A program made the translations under genes and the position numbers. Below the pieces are notes generated by a model. The model was not told where the DNA came from and did not search any database. It saw only the letters and a list, made by a program, of their open reading frames with translations. Below, piece by piece: positions 7,902 through 16,230 of a DNA stretch of 64,000 bases. Positions within the stretch are counted from its first letter, which is position 1. Every line of letters starts with the position of its first letter. Source of the stretch: an uncultured Oscillibacter sp. (lineage in GTDB: Bacteria > Bacillota > Clostridia > Oscillospirales > Oscillospiraceae). Location of the stretch: positions 1 to 64,000 of the forward strand of contig CAJTZK010000012.1 of assembly GCA_910583785.1 (NCBI GenBank), given 5' to 3'.

Positions 7902-8857
7902 TCGCCCGCTTCGACTTCGCCCCCCTGGACGGCATCACAAAGCGGGTCTTCCGCCAGGTGTGGCACGCCCGCTTCGGCGGGGCGGACCGCTATTTCGTCC
8001 CCTTCATCTCCCCCACGGGCCAGCACATCCTCACCCCCCGGGACCGCCGGGAGCTGGAGAATCCCCAGGGGCTCCCCCAGGTCCCCCAGGTGATGGCGAA
8101 GCGGGCGGCGGACTTTGTCTGGGCGGCGGAAACCCTGGCGGACCTGGGTTACAAGGAGGCCAACCTGAACCTGGGCTGTCCCTCCGGCACCGTCACCGCC
8201 AAGGGGAAGGGCTCCGGCTTGCTGGCGGACCCGGATTTTCTGGACCGCTTCCTAGAGGAGGTCTTTTCCGGCACAAAAATCCCCGTCTCCGTGAAGACCC
8301 GGCTGGGCTACCATGTCCCGGAGGAGTTCCCCCGGCTTCTGGAGGTGTTCAACCGCTATCCCATTGCCTGCCTCACCATCCACCCCCGGGTCCGGCCGGA
8401 GAAGTACCGGGGGGCGGTGCATATGGATCTATTCGCCCTGGCCGTGGCGGAGAGCAAAAATCCGGTGTGCTACAACGGGGATTTGACCTCTGTCGCGGGC
8501 GTCCGGGCCTTGGAGGCCCAATTCCCCGGCTTGGATGCCGCCATGATCGGCCGGGGGGCCATCGCGGACCCGGCGCTGCTCCGGCGGCTCCGGGGCGGGC
8601 CCGCCGCCACGAGGGAGGAGCTCCAGGCCTTCACTTCGGAACTCTACCAAGCGTACCAGGACTTCTACGGGCAGGCCGCCCCCGCCTCCCAGCGGATGAA
8701 GGAGGTCTGGTTCTACCTGATCCACCTCTTTGAAAACGGCGGGCGCCTGGGGGGCCGGATGCGCCGCTCCCGGGGGCCCCGGGCCTACGAGGAACTGGAG
8801 GCCCAGATTTTCCAGGAGCTGGCGCTCCTGGACGCTCCCCAGGGGGAACTGGCATAA
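7898..8857 (+). CDS. dus: tRNA-dihydrouridine synthase
   Basis: This FMN enzyme reduces uridine in the D-loop of tRNA. The TIM-barrel N-terminus is FAPLDGITKRVFRQ, followed by the active-site block NLNLGCPSGTVTAKGKGSGLL with the catalytic Cys, then VSVKTRLGY, LTIHPRVRPEKYRG, CYNGDL and AMIGRGAIADPALL for FMN binding. A C-terminal helical RNA-binding domain follows. At 319 residues it has normal family length. The ATG at 7898 overlaps the preceding TGA. It is followed by a strong terminator. Confidence 0.93.
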   Translation: MIARFDFAPLDGITKRVFRQVWHARFGGADRYFVPFISPTGQHILTPRDRRELENPQGLPQVPQVMAKRAADFVWAAETLADLGYKEANLNLGCPSGTVTAKGKGSGLLADPDFLDRFLEEVFSGTKIPVSVKTRLGYHVPEEFPRLLEVFNRYPIACLTIHPRVRPEKYRGAVHMDLFALAVAESKNPVCYNGDLTSVAGVRALEAQFPGLDAAMIGRGAIADPALLRRLRGGPAATREELQAFTSELYQAYQDFYGQAAPASQRMKEVWFYLIHLFENGGRLGGRMRRSRGPRAYEELEAQIFQELALLDAPQGELA

Positions 8858-8862
8858 AATGG

Positions 8863-8892
8863 ACGGGCCCGCCGGAACGGCGGGTCCGTTTT
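8863..8892 (+). terminator. Rho-independent terminator after dus
   Basis: ACGGGCCCGCCG-GAA-CGGCGGGTCCGT (one G-U pair) is followed by TTTT, directly after the dus stop codon. Confidence 0.85.
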
Positions 8893-8974
8893 GCCGCTTG
8901 CCATTGGGCCCGGATTGTGCTACACTATCCTTATATTCTCAGGATACCACAACCGTTTGTCAGGAGGCCCTATC

Positions 8975-9787
8975 ATGATGTTTGAACAGATTGACCGCCA
9001 AAAATGTAAATGGGAGGCGGCGGAGCTGCTGCGGGATGCCCAGGTTTCCCCCAAGGCCATGACCGCCCTGTACATGGCACTGGTCATCGTGCTGAACCTC
9101 TTTTCCGCCCTGGTGGACACCGGCTTTTTCAGCATCTTCATCTCCATCCTGGTCTCCCTGGTCAGCACCGTCCTGGCCACGGGCTTCGCCCTGTACTGCA
9201 TGGCCATCCGCCGGGGAGAGCGGGCGGAGTTCCTGACCCTGTTCGACGGGTTCTCCTTCGTGGGGAAGCTGATCCTGCTGGACATTGTTTACAGCCTCTT
9301 CATCTTCCTCTGGTCCCTGCTGTTCGTCATCCCCGGCATCATCGCCGCCTACCGCTACAGCTTCGCCTTCTACAACCTCTATGAGGACCCCGGCATCGGC
9401 GTGATGGAGGCCCTGGACATGAGCAAGCGGCAGACCCTGGGGTACAAAGCCCAGCTCTTTGCCCTGGACCTGAGCTACATCGGCTGGGGCCTGCTGGCCA
9501 CCCTTCCCTCGCTCCTGCTGATCTTCCAGATCAACCGGGACCTGACTATGCTGGTGCTCTACGGCATCCCCACGCCGGAGGCCTACTTCGGCCTGCCCAT
9601 CTTCGCGCTGAACGCTATCTCCGGCTTCTGGCAGCTGCTGGTGGCCCTGTTCTACTTCCCCAACTGTGTCTGCGTCCGGCTCAGCTACTTCGACGTGGCC
9701 AAGCGGACCTCCGGCGTGGGCAAGGACGCGGCCCCCGCCCAAAACAACCCCTGGAGCGGCTGGAACGCCCCGGACGGTCTGAACTGA
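8975..9787 (+). CDS. DUF975 family integral membrane protein
   Basis: 270 residues with about six membrane segments, for example ALYMALVIVLNLFSALVDTG, FSIFISILVSLVSTVLATGF and LILLDIVYSLFIFLWSLLFV. The family signature is IPGIIAAYRYSFAFYNLYEDPGI with DMSKRQTLGYK, typical of DUF975; its function is unknown. The cytoplasmic C-terminus is short and rich in Pro, Asn and Gly. The start at 8975 follows CAGGAGG; an upstream extension to 8891 crosses the preceding terminator region. It is a single-gene unit between two terminators. Confidence 0.88.
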   Translation: MMFEQIDRQKCKWEAAELLRDAQVSPKAMTALYMALVIVLNLFSALVDTGFFSIFISILVSLVSTVLATGFALYCMAIRRGERAEFLTLFDGFSFVGKLILLDIVYSLFIFLWSLLFVIPGIIAAYRYSFAFYNLYEDPGIGVMEALDMSKRQTLGYKAQLFALDLSYIGWGLLATLPSLLLIFQINRDLTMLVLYGIPTPEAYFGLPIFALNAISGFWQLLVALFYFPNCVCVRLSYFDVAKRTSGVGKDAAPAQNNPWSGWNAPDGLN

Positions 9788-9808
9788 ACGGCCCCCATTG
9801 TGAAAAAC

Positions 9809-9840
9809 GGCCCCCAAGGCATTGCCTTGGGGGCCTGGCG
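9809..9840. terminator. Bidirectional terminator between convergent genes
   Basis: GGCCCCCAAGGC-ATT-GCCTTGGGGGCC (9809-9835) separates the DUF975 gene from the leftward ECF gene; an A run (AAAAAC) on its left serves the minus strand. Confidence 0.85.
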
Positions 9841-9855
9841 TTTCGCCCTCCCCGC

Positions 9856-10416
9856 TCACAGGCCCGGGAACCGCCTCCGGGCGTAGCTGCTCCGCCGCAG
9901 GGCCAGCGCCAGCAGCGTGGACGCCGCCGCGCCGAAGGCGGCCTGGACCAGGTTGCTGGGAAGGCCCGCCGCGCTGCCCATAAGGCACAGGCCCAGGGTC
10001 CCGCCGCCGGAAAGGGCGGCCAAAGCCCCGTCAAACAGCCAGTAGCCCAGAACCATGGGGACCTCCGCCGCCAGGGCGGAGAGAAGCAGCCCCTTCTTCC
10101 CCAGGGCCCGGTACATCAGCGCCGCCGTCAGGGCCATGACGGCCTTGATCACCAGGGTGGCGGGAACATAGACGGTGTAGCCGCTCAATAGATCCGCCAT
10201 GGCGGGGCCCACGCCTCCGGCCACCGCCCCGTATACCGGGCCCAGCAGCCAGGCCCCCAAAATCACCACCGCGTCCCCCAGGTTCATGTACCCGCCGGTG
10301 GGGGAGGGAACCTGCAAAACCATGGTCCCCACACAGCCCAGGGCGGCGAACAGCCCCGTCAGGGCCAGCAGCCGGGCGTCCATCCGCCCCGTCTCCCGGT
10401 TCAAAATCTTTTCCAT
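9856..10416 (-). CDS. ECF transporter S component, possibly for vitamin B6
   Basis: This is a substrate-binding membrane subunit of an energy-coupling-factor importer, working with shared EcfA/A'/T proteins encoded elsewhere. Its 186 residues hold about six membrane segments. The family pattern is ALTGLFAALGCVGTMVLQVP, then TGGYMNLGDAVVILGAWLLG. The substrate is not readable from the sequence alone. Divergent placement from a MocR/PdxR-type regulator suggests pyridoxine or pyridoxal (PdxU-like), which is an inference from context. The start follows AAAGGAG. Confidence 0.82.
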   Translation of the reverse strand: MEKILNRETGRMDARLLALTGLFAALGCVGTMVLQVPSPTGGYMNLGDAVVILGAWLLGPVYGAVAGGVGPAMADLLSGYTVYVPATLVIKAVMALTAALMYRALGKKGLLLSALAAEVPMVLGYWLFDGALAALSGGGTLGLCLMGSAAGLPSNLVQAAFGAAASTLLALALRRSSYARRRFPGL

Positions 10417-10459
10417 CGCGCCTTTCTCCTTTGTCGGTTGATGTTGCCATCATAGCGCC

Positions 10460-10483
10460 TTTGTGATAGGATAGGAATAGCCA
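10460..10483. promoter_or_regulatory. Direct repeats between the ECF gene and the MocR regulator
   Basis: The divergent intergenic region contains GATAGGATAGGAATAG, a tandem of GATAGGA units. MocR/PdxR proteins are known to bind direct repeats, so this is a candidate operator for both genes. Confidence 0.4.
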
Positions 10484-10522
10484 AAACCGGAATTTTTTAT
10501 AAGGTCAGAGGAGGGCGCGGCC

Positions 10523-11908
10523 ATGCTGACATATGATTTAGAGGCCCGGGGAAGCCTGTCCCTCTATGAATACCTATACCGCCGCCTTCGGGACGACATC
10601 CTCCGCGGCGCCCTGGCGGCGGGGGAGCGCCTGCCCTCCAAGCGGGCTTTGGCGGAGCATCTGCGGGTGTCCGTGGTCACCGTGGAGGGAGCCTACCAGC
10701 AGCTGGAGGCGGAGGGCTATGTGGACGCCCAGCCCCGGCGGGGCTTTTTCGTCTCTTCGGTGGACCCCCGCCTTCCGGCGGCGGAGGCGGGAGGCGGGCT
10801 CCCGGCGGAGGCGCCTCCCCGCGCCTGGCGGCTGGACTTAAAGAGCGGCCAGGCGGACCCTTCCTTCTTCCCCTCCGCCCTCTGGGCCCGGCTGACCCGC
10901 CAGGTCCTCTCCGAGGGGGCACACCTGTCCCCGGTGCCCCACCAGGGCCTTCCCGCCCTGCGGGAGGCCATCGCCCGGGACCTCCGGGACTTCAAGGGCA
11001 TGGCGGTATCCCCGGAGCAGATCGTCGTGGGGGCGGGGGCGGAGTATCTCTATCTGCTTCTGGCCCAGCTCCTGGGCCGGGAGGCGGTCATCGCCCTGGA
11101 GGACCCGGGCTACCCCAAGATCCGCCAGGTCTACGGCAAGTGGGGCGCGGCCTGCCGCCCCATTCCCCTGGACGGCCAGGGCATAGCCCTGGAGCCCCTG
11201 TACGCCTCCGGGGCCACGGCGGCCCACCTCTCCCCCGCCCACCATTACCCTACGGGCATCGTCACCCCCATTGCCCGGCGCCATGCCCTCCTCCGCTGGG
11301 CGGAGGAGAGGGACGGCGTGATCATGGAGGACGACTACGACAGCGAGTTCCGCTTCACCGGGAGGCCCATTCCCACCCTCCAGAGCATTGACAGCCGGGG
11401 GCGGGTGGTCTACATGAATACGTTCTCCCAAACCATCTCCCCCTCCATGCGGGTGGGCTTTATGGTCCTGCCCCCCCGGCTGCTGGAGCGTTACCGCCGG
11501 GAGCTGGGGTTCTATGCCTCCACCGTCCCCGCCCTGGAGCAGCAGGTGCTGGCCCGCTTCCTGGAAAGCGGCGGGTATGAGCAGCACCTCTCCCGGACCC
11601 GGAAGCAATACCGCCTCCGCCGGGAGGCCGTGCTGGAGCGTTTCCGGCGGTGCCCTTTCGCCAGCTCCCTCACCGACCGGGGAGCGGGGCTCCACTTCCT
11701 CCTCCGGCTAAAGACGGAGGAGGACGACGAGGCCCTCCGCCGTCGGGCGGAGGGCCTGGGGGTGCGTCTTGGATTTTTGTCGGAATACGCCGCCGTTCCC
11801 AATCCCGCCTTTGCCCACACGCTGGTGGTGAACTACGCGGGACTGGATGCGGCACGGCTGGATGAGGCGGAGGCGCTGCTGTCGGAGGTCTTCCTGGCCT
11901 CCCAGTGA
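10523..11908 (+). CDS. MocR/PdxR-type regulator: GntR winged helix fused to an aminotransferase-like domain
   Basis: 461 residues. Residues 12-80 form a GntR winged helix (LYEYLYRRLRDDILRGALAA, LPSKRALAEHLRVSVVTVEG, YVDAQPRRGFFV). Residues 105-460 are a fold-type I aminotransferase domain that in this family senses PLP; the cofactor Asp is present in IMEDDYDSEFRF. The position that normally holds the PLP-binding Lys reads FSQTISPSMRVG: residue 303 is Gln (codon CAA at 11429-11431). The Schiff base therefore cannot form as usual. It is divergent from an ECF S component that it probably controls. Ligand and mode are uncertain. Confidence 0.9.
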   Translation: MLTYDLEARGSLSLYEYLYRRLRDDILRGALAAGERLPSKRALAEHLRVSVVTVEGAYQQLEAEGYVDAQPRRGFFVSSVDPRLPAAEAGGGLPAEAPPRAWRLDLKSGQADPSFFPSALWARLTRQVLSEGAHLSPVPHQGLPALREAIARDLRDFKGMAVSPEQIVVGAGAEYLYLLLAQLLGREAVIALEDPGYPKIRQVYGKWGAACRPIPLDGQGIALEPLYASGATAAHLSPAHHYPTGIVTPIARRHALLRWAEERDGVIMEDDYDSEFRFTGRPIPTLQSIDSRGRVVYMNTFSQTISPSMRVGFMVLPPRLLERYRRELGFYASTVPALEQQVLARFLESGGYEQHLSRTRKQYRLRREAVLERFRRCPFASSLTDRGAGLHFLLRLKTEEDDEALRRRAEGLGVRLGFLSEYAAVPNPAFAHTLVVNYAGLDAARLDEAEALLSEVFLASQ

Positions 11909-11909
11909 A

Positions 11910-12482
11910 TCAGGCCGCCTGGACCGTCTCCCCGCCCCGGCGGAAGCGGACCAGCCCGGTCCGGTCCAGGGCCACCATCACCGCGGGGATGAACACCAGC
12001 TGAAGGATGATGCCGGGGATGGCGGTGAGAAACGCGCCGGAGAGGAACATCTGCCAGGTGAACGCCTGGCCGGACACGCCGGAGAGGATCACCCGGGCCA
12101 CGGCCCAGACAATCCGTCCGCCGATCATGGCGGCGATCAGGCAGCGGTACAGGGAGATGACGCACTGCCAGCGGGACCGGGCATAGAGGAAGCCCGCCAG
12201 GAAGCCGTAAGCCGCCAGCTCGAAGGCCATGGCAATGGCGGTATACATGGGGGGCATCGAAAGGGTGGCGCTGCGCAGCAGGGGGAGGATGAAGCCCACC
12301 GCCAGGCCGTACTTCCAGCCGCAGAGGAGGCCGCACAGCAGCACGGGCAGGTGCAGGGGGCAGAGCATGCCGCCAATTTGGGGAATCTGCCCGGTGAAGA
12401 AGGGCAGGATAAACCCCACGGCCATCAGCATGGCGGCCATGGCCAGGGTTTGGACGGGTCGCTGGGTCTTGGTTTCGTTCAT
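11910..12482 (-). CDS. ECF transporter S component (PF12822-like)
   Basis: 190 residues with about five or six membrane segments. The N-terminal AMAAMLMAVGFILPFF is followed by GGMLCPLHLPVLLCGLLCG and YGLAVGFILPLLRS, a conserved pattern of one group of ECF S components. The substrate is unknown; pantothenate-type or other small vitamins are possible. The ATG at 12482 follows AAGGAG; longer in-frame starts lack a ribosome site. It has its own promoter (12561-12590) but follows three genes in the same direction. It converges on the MocR gene, whose stop lies 1 base away. Confidence 0.82.
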   Translation of the reverse strand: MNETKTQRPVQTLAMAAMLMAVGFILPFFTGQIPQIGGMLCPLHLPVLLCGLLCGWKYGLAVGFILPLLRSATLSMPPMYTAIAMAFELAAYGFLAGFLYARSRWQCVISLYRCLIAAMIGGRIVWAVARVILSGVSGQAFTWQMFLSGAFLTAIPGIILQLVFIPAVMVALDRTGLVRFRRGGETVQAA

Positions 12483-12560
12483 GGGAAAAACTCCTTGTAA
12501 ATCAGTTTTCCCGTCTTCTGACAGTCCGCCGCCTTCCTGGCGGCGGGTTGCTTCCCGACC

Positions 12561-12590
12561 AGTATACCACAGGGGCCCGGCGCTTGCCAA
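12561..12590 (-). promoter_or_regulatory. Promoter and hairpin leader of the second ECF gene
   Basis: On the minus strand, TTGGCA (12585-12590), 18 bases and TATACT (12561-12566). The leader of about 75 bases holds the hairpin CCGCCGCC-AGGAA-GGCGGCGG (12526-12546). I do not recognise a known riboswitch class in it. Confidence 0.55.
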
Positions 12591-12599
12591 GCCCCTTTT

Positions 12600-13664
12600 T
12601 CATTCGAAAAATCCTGTGGTGTCCACCACCAGATCGGCGGCCCCCTCTGTGCCGCAGGCGGCGAAATACCGCTCCTCCAGCGTCCGCCACACCCGGTCGA
12701 AGGTGGGAAAATACTCCCCCTCCCGGGCCCGGAGGCGGCGGGTCTGCTCCTCCCGGGCGCAGGTGAGGAAGATTTTATAATCATAGTACTTTGCCAGGGC
12801 CGGGTGCTGGGAATACGTGCCCTCCACGATGGTCACGGGCTCCCGCAGCTCCACGGGCTCCCCGAAGCGGCCCGCCCGGCAGTCATAGGGCCGGTAGGCC
12901 GTGCCGCCGTCTCGGTCAAGGGAGGACAGCACTTCCTTTTTCAACCGCTCCAGGTCCATGTTTCCGGCGGGGACCTCCATCCAGTCCGGCGTTCGCCTCT
13001 CCGGCGGGAGGTAGAAGTCATCCATGTGCACCACATCGGCCGAGCAGGGCAGCACCCCCGCCGCCAGGGCGGCAAAGCCCGTCTTCCCGCTGCCGCAGCG
13101 GCCGTCTATGGCAATGAGGGCCGGGCCCTTCCGCCGCTCCGGGGTGTCCCGGGCCAGCTTTTCCAGGGGAAGCAGCGCCGGGAGGTACCGGGCGCAGTCC
13201 AGCCGCAAAACCCGGTAGTGGGGGTTGTAGGCGTTTCGGAACGCCTCGCTGTGGCGCACCGGCGGACAGCCCTCCCGCCGCCAGCTCTCCAGATAGTCCG
13301 GCAGACCGGGAACCGGAAGAGCCGCCAGCGCCTCCAGCTTTTCCAAGAGGCCCTCCACCGTGCCCTCCGTCAGGCCCGCAGTCCGGGCGAACATCCGCCC
13401 AATCAGCGGCAGCTCCCACAGGGAAGACAGGGCCCGGGTGATATGGAAGCGGCAGAGTCCGTTTCCAATGGGCTCCGGGGGCAGGGGCTCCGTCCCCGCC
13501 TCCTCCCATTCCGCCAGCAGGCCCGCCAGGACCTTGTCCGGGTCCTGGGCCATGTGGGCGGGACCAAACTCGTTTTGATAGGCCAGCTTGGCAAAGTCCT
13601 GGGGCTCCATCCGGGGATATTTCGCCCAGTGGGCCCGGGCGGTCTCCAGGAAGTTCCCGCTCAT
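12600..13664 (-). CDS. Uridine-kinase-like P-loop protein with a long N-terminal domain
   Basis: 354 residues. The C-terminal half is a nucleoside/phosphoribulokinase-type P-loop kinase: Walker A IAIDGRCGSGKTGF (Lys194), HMDDFYLPPERR, and VEGTYSQHPALAKYYDYKIF with the lid-like TRRLRAREGEYF. The first 165 residues (FLETARAHWAKYPRMEPQDF onward, including AYQNEFGPAHM) form a helical domain I do not recognise. The substrate is unknown. The start overlaps the DUF3842 stop by ATGA, so the two are coupled. It is part of the leftward block behind the aldo/keto reductase. Confidence 0.83.
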   Translation of the reverse strand: MSGNFLETARAHWAKYPRMEPQDFAKLAYQNEFGPAHMAQDPDKVLAGLLAEWEEAGTEPLPPEPIGNGLCRFHITRALSSLWELPLIGRMFARTAGLTEGTVEGLLEKLEALAALPVPGLPDYLESWRREGCPPVRHSEAFRNAYNPHYRVLRLDCARYLPALLPLEKLARDTPERRKGPALIAIDGRCGSGKTGFAALAAGVLPCSADVVHMDDFYLPPERRTPDWMEVPAGNMDLERLKKEVLSSLDRDGGTAYRPYDCRAGRFGEPVELREPVTIVEGTYSQHPALAKYYDYKIFLTCAREEQTRRLRAREGEYFPTFDRVWRTLEERYFAACGTEGAADLVVDTTGFFE

Positions 13665-14086
13665 AGGCCCAGCTCCCTGGCTGCCAGGTCCGCCGCCCGG
13701 CGGAGGTACTCCTCCAGGCGGCACTCCTCCACTCCCGCCACGTAGGTGCCGCAGGAGGCGGAGGGAACCAGGATTTTCACCGCCCCGGACCCGGAGACGG
13801 CGGCGGCCATGGAGGCGGACACCTCCCCCAGGATGCCCCCCGCCAGAATGACGCCGATGGGGCCCAGGATCACGTCCGCCCGGGCGGCGTTGTGGACCAT
13901 GGCGTTCTCCCCCGTGGCTCCCTGGGCGGCCCCGGCCTTCAGCATGGCGGAGGTGGCCGCCACGTTGGTCCCCACGCAGAGGAGGCGGCAGTCCCCGGGC
14001 AGGCGGGGCTTCAGCAGCTTCACCAGCTGGCTTCCCACGCCGCCCCCCTGGCCGTCCAGAATCAGGACGGTTCGAATATGGCTCAT
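13661..14086 (-). CDS. DUF3842 family protein
   Basis: 141 residues with an N-terminal Rossmann-like start, IRTVLILDGQGGGVGSQLV, then LLCVGTNVAATSAMLKAGA, ADVILGPIGVILAGGILGEV and KILVPSASCGTYVAGV. This agrees with DUF3842, whose function is unknown; the glycine-rich loop suggests nucleotide binding. The ATG at 14086 follows GGGAGG. It starts 4 bases after the aldo/keto reductase stop and overlaps the kinase by ATGA, so these three genes look like one operon. Confidence 0.85.
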   Translation of the reverse strand: MSHIRTVLILDGQGGGVGSQLVKLLKPRLPGDCRLLCVGTNVAATSAMLKAGAAQGATGENAMVHNAARADVILGPIGVILAGGILGEVSASMAAAVSGSGAVKILVPSASCGTYVAGVEECRLEEYLRRAADLAARELGL

Positions 14087-14090
14087 GTCC

Positions 14091-15239
14091 TTACCTCCCA
14101 AAGAGCACCGCCGCCCGGGCCATGTTCTCCATGACGGGCACGGCGAAGGGGCACCGCGTCTCGCAGGCCCCGCACCGGACGCACTCCCCCGCCCCGTGGG
14201 GCAGGGCGGCGTAGTGCTCCCGGACCGTCTCCGGCACCCCTCCCTGGGCCAGGGAGAGATTCAGGAACTTGGTTACATCCGCCACGGCAATGCCCTTGGG
14301 GCAGGGAGCACAGTGCCCGCAGTACATGCAGTGGCCCTTCCAGCTGATTTTCGGCAGGGCCGCCAGGGCGGCGGCATAGTCCCGCTCCTCCGGGCGGGCC
14401 TCCTCGAAGGCAAGGCTCTGTTTCAGCTCCTCCAGGCTCCGGGCGCCGGACATCACGCAGCCGACGCCGGGGCGGTCCAGGGCGTATTGGAGGCACTGGA
14501 AGGCCGTCAGGGCCTTCCCCGCCGGGGAGAGGGAACCGCTGAGCAGGTCCCCGCCGCCGAAAGCCTTCATCACCGTAATCCCCACGCCCAGCCGCTGGCA
14601 GGCCTCGTAGAGGGCCTGGCGCTCCGGGTCCATGTTCAAAAGCGGGGCGGCGTAGTTCTTGGGGGCCCAGAGCTCCTCCACGTCCTCCCCGGCGGGCTGG
14701 AGGTCATAACAGGGGTTCACGCTGAACATCAGCACACCGATGAGCCCGCTCTCCACCGCTGCCCGGGCCACTTGGGGGTTGTGGCTGGAGAGGCCCACGC
14801 AGCCGATGGCCCCCGCCGCCTTCCGCTCCTGGGCATAGGCCATGACGGGGCCCTCTTTTACCGCCTCCCAGTCCGGAAGGGAGTCCACATAGTGGATCAT
14901 GCCGATCTCCACATGGTCCGTCTCCAGCCGCCGGAGCTGGTCCTCAAATCCCTCCCGGACCCCGGCAATGTCCCGGGTCCGTTTATACTGCCCGTCCTTC
15001 CAGATGGTGCACAGGTGGGCCTGGAGGACAAACTTCTCCCGCCGTCCCCGGAGGGCCTGGCCCAAATGGGACCGGAACTCCGGGTTCGGGGTGTAGAGGT
15101 CGAGGCAGCTGGCCCCCGCCGCCTCGCACACGTCCAGCCACTCCCGCACCTGCTCCGGGCTCTTTTCCAGAAAGCCCTCGCAGCCCACGCCGATCTCGCC
15201 GACCCGGAGGCCGCTCCGGCCCAATGTACGGTATCGCAT
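14091..15239 (-). CDS. Aldo/keto reductase with a C-terminal 2x[4Fe-4S] domain
   Basis: 382 residues. The TIM-barrel N-terminus reads MRYRTLGRSGLRVGEIGVGC. Candidate tetrad residues are Asp and Tyr in CLDLYTPNPEFR, Lys in GRREKFVLQAHL and His in IGMIHYVDS. The C-terminal 80 residues carry two ferredoxin motifs, CMYCGHCAPCP and CVRCGACETRCP, each C-x2-C-x2-C-x3-C. Such proteins are common in anaerobes; their substrates are mostly unknown. The start at 15239 has AAGGAGG at 15248-15254. It leads the leftward block with DUF3842 and the kinase. Confidence 0.9.
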   Translation of the reverse strand: MRYRTLGRSGLRVGEIGVGCEGFLEKSPEQVREWLDVCEAAGASCLDLYTPNPEFRSHLGQALRGRREKFVLQAHLCTIWKDGQYKRTRDIAGVREGFEDQLRRLETDHVEIGMIHYVDSLPDWEAVKEGPVMAYAQERKAAGAIGCVGLSSHNPQVARAAVESGLIGVLMFSVNPCYDLQPAGEDVEELWAPKNYAAPLLNMDPERQALYEACQRLGVGITVMKAFGGGDLLSGSLSPAGKALTAFQCLQYALDRPGVGCVMSGARSLEELKQSLAFEEARPEERDYAAALAALPKISWKGHCMYCGHCAPCPKGIAVADVTKFLNLSLAQGGVPETVREHYAALPHGAGECVRCGACETRCPFAVPVMENMARAAVLFGR

Positions 15240-15422
15240 CAGGGATTCCTCCTTGTTTCTGATTGGTCTGTCCTCCAGCATACCACGTGGAGCCCACTCC
15301 ATGTCAAGAAGTTTTTCACATTTCCCGCCCTGTCCTTTCCCCCTCCGGGAACATATCCCGCCGCTACGGCGCATAGGATGGACCAACAAGAGGCAGGGAG
15401 TGAGGATGTTTTGAAGGGAAAC

Positions 15423-15659
15423 ATGGAGGAGCGGGCGGAACGCCTGGCTCTTTACATCATAGAAAACCGGTCCACGGTCCGGGCCGCCGCCCAGAGGTTC
15501 GGCATTAGCAAGTCAACGGTACACAAGGACATCTCTGAACGGCTGCCCCTGTTCAACCGTCCGCTGTACCTGCAGGTCAAAGAAGTGCTGGACGTGAACA
15601 AGGCCCAGCGGCACATCCGGGGCGGCATTGCCACCCGAAAAAAATACCGCGGCGGCTGA
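15423..15659 (+). CDS. spoIIID: Stage III sporulation regulator SpoIIID
   Basis: This DNA-binding regulator of the mother cell acts during sporulation. The 78 residues align well with SpoIIID: ERLALYIIENRSTVRAAAQR, GISKSTVHKDISERLPLFN, VKEVLDVNKAQRHIRGGIAT, KKYRGG. The helix-turn-helix (AQRFGISKSTVHKDI) is clear. The ATG at 15423 follows AAGGGA; an in-frame ATG at 15378 is possible but would add an atypical N-terminus. Its presence is good evidence that the organism forms spores. Confidence 0.95.
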   Translation: MEERAERLALYIIENRSTVRAAAQRFGISKSTVHKDISERLPLFNRPLYLQVKEVLDVNKAQRHIRGGIATRKKYRGG

Positions 15660-15685
15660 CGCCGCGGGTCGAAGGAGGGCTCTTT

Positions 15686-16009
15686 ATGGCAAATCGTCAA
15701 CACGGCCGGAACGCCTCCAGCGGCCGGGCGGCCCGGGCCGTGCCCGTCTCCCGCTCCCCGGCCCGGGAGGCCGCCCTGTCCGGCACGCCCATCTACACGG
15801 AGCCAGAGGTCCGCCGCTGGCCCCACCCCGTAGAGGACCCGGCCCCCCCGCCGGAGCCCGCTATGCACTATATCCGCTGCGCCCTATCCTACCAGAACCA
15901 GCTCCTGGCGGACATCAAGGCGCTGCTGGAACAGTTGGCGGCCTCCGCCCCGGCGGCGGAACATTCCCCAGCCCCGGAAAAGGGTGACGAGAATTTGTCC
16001 AAGTTGTAA
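15686..16009 (+). CDS. Hypothetical protein, 107 aa, low complexity
   Basis: The start follows GAAGGAGG. The protein is rich in Ala, Pro and Arg with no clear domain: the N-terminus (ANRQHGRNASSGRAARAVPV) is basic, and a central helix reads MHYIRCALSYQNQLLADIKA. I do not recognise it. It lies 26 bases after spoIIID, so it may be cotranscribed and sporulation-linked, but that is only position. It ends just before a terminator. Confidence 0.6.
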   Translation: MANRQHGRNASSGRAARAVPVSRSPAREAALSGTPIYTEPEVRRWPHPVEDPAPPPEPAMHYIRCALSYQNQLLADIKALLEQLAASAPAAEHSPAPEKGDENLSKL

Positions 16010-16071
16010 ACTTTCTGAAAATATTTTGAATCCCTTGTAAGAAATGACAGAATCAGCGGAATTCTGACTAG

Positions 16072-16099
16072 AAAAATAGCGGCGATGCCGCTATTTTTT
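16072..16099 (+). terminator. Terminator after the spoIIID unit
   Basis: AAAAATAGCGGC-GAT-GCCGCTATTTTTT: an 8-base-pair GC/AT stem with flanking A and T runs; it can act in both directions. Confidence 0.88.
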
Positions 16100-16102
16100 C
16101 TC

Positions 16103-16131
16103 TTGTCTTTTTCCAGGGACCGCCTTATAAT
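16103..16131 (+). promoter_or_regulatory. Promoter of the LCP gene
   Basis: TTGTCT (16103-16108), a 17-base spacer and TATAAT (16126-16131), about 100 bases upstream of the LCP start. Confidence 0.75.
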
Positions 16132-16230
16132 GAAGCAAACGCCCTGCCGGAGAGCCCGTTTTGGGGCGGGCCGCTCCCCCGGGCTTACTTTGATGATACG
16201 CGCCGCTCCGGCGGCGCACAGGAGGTTCCC

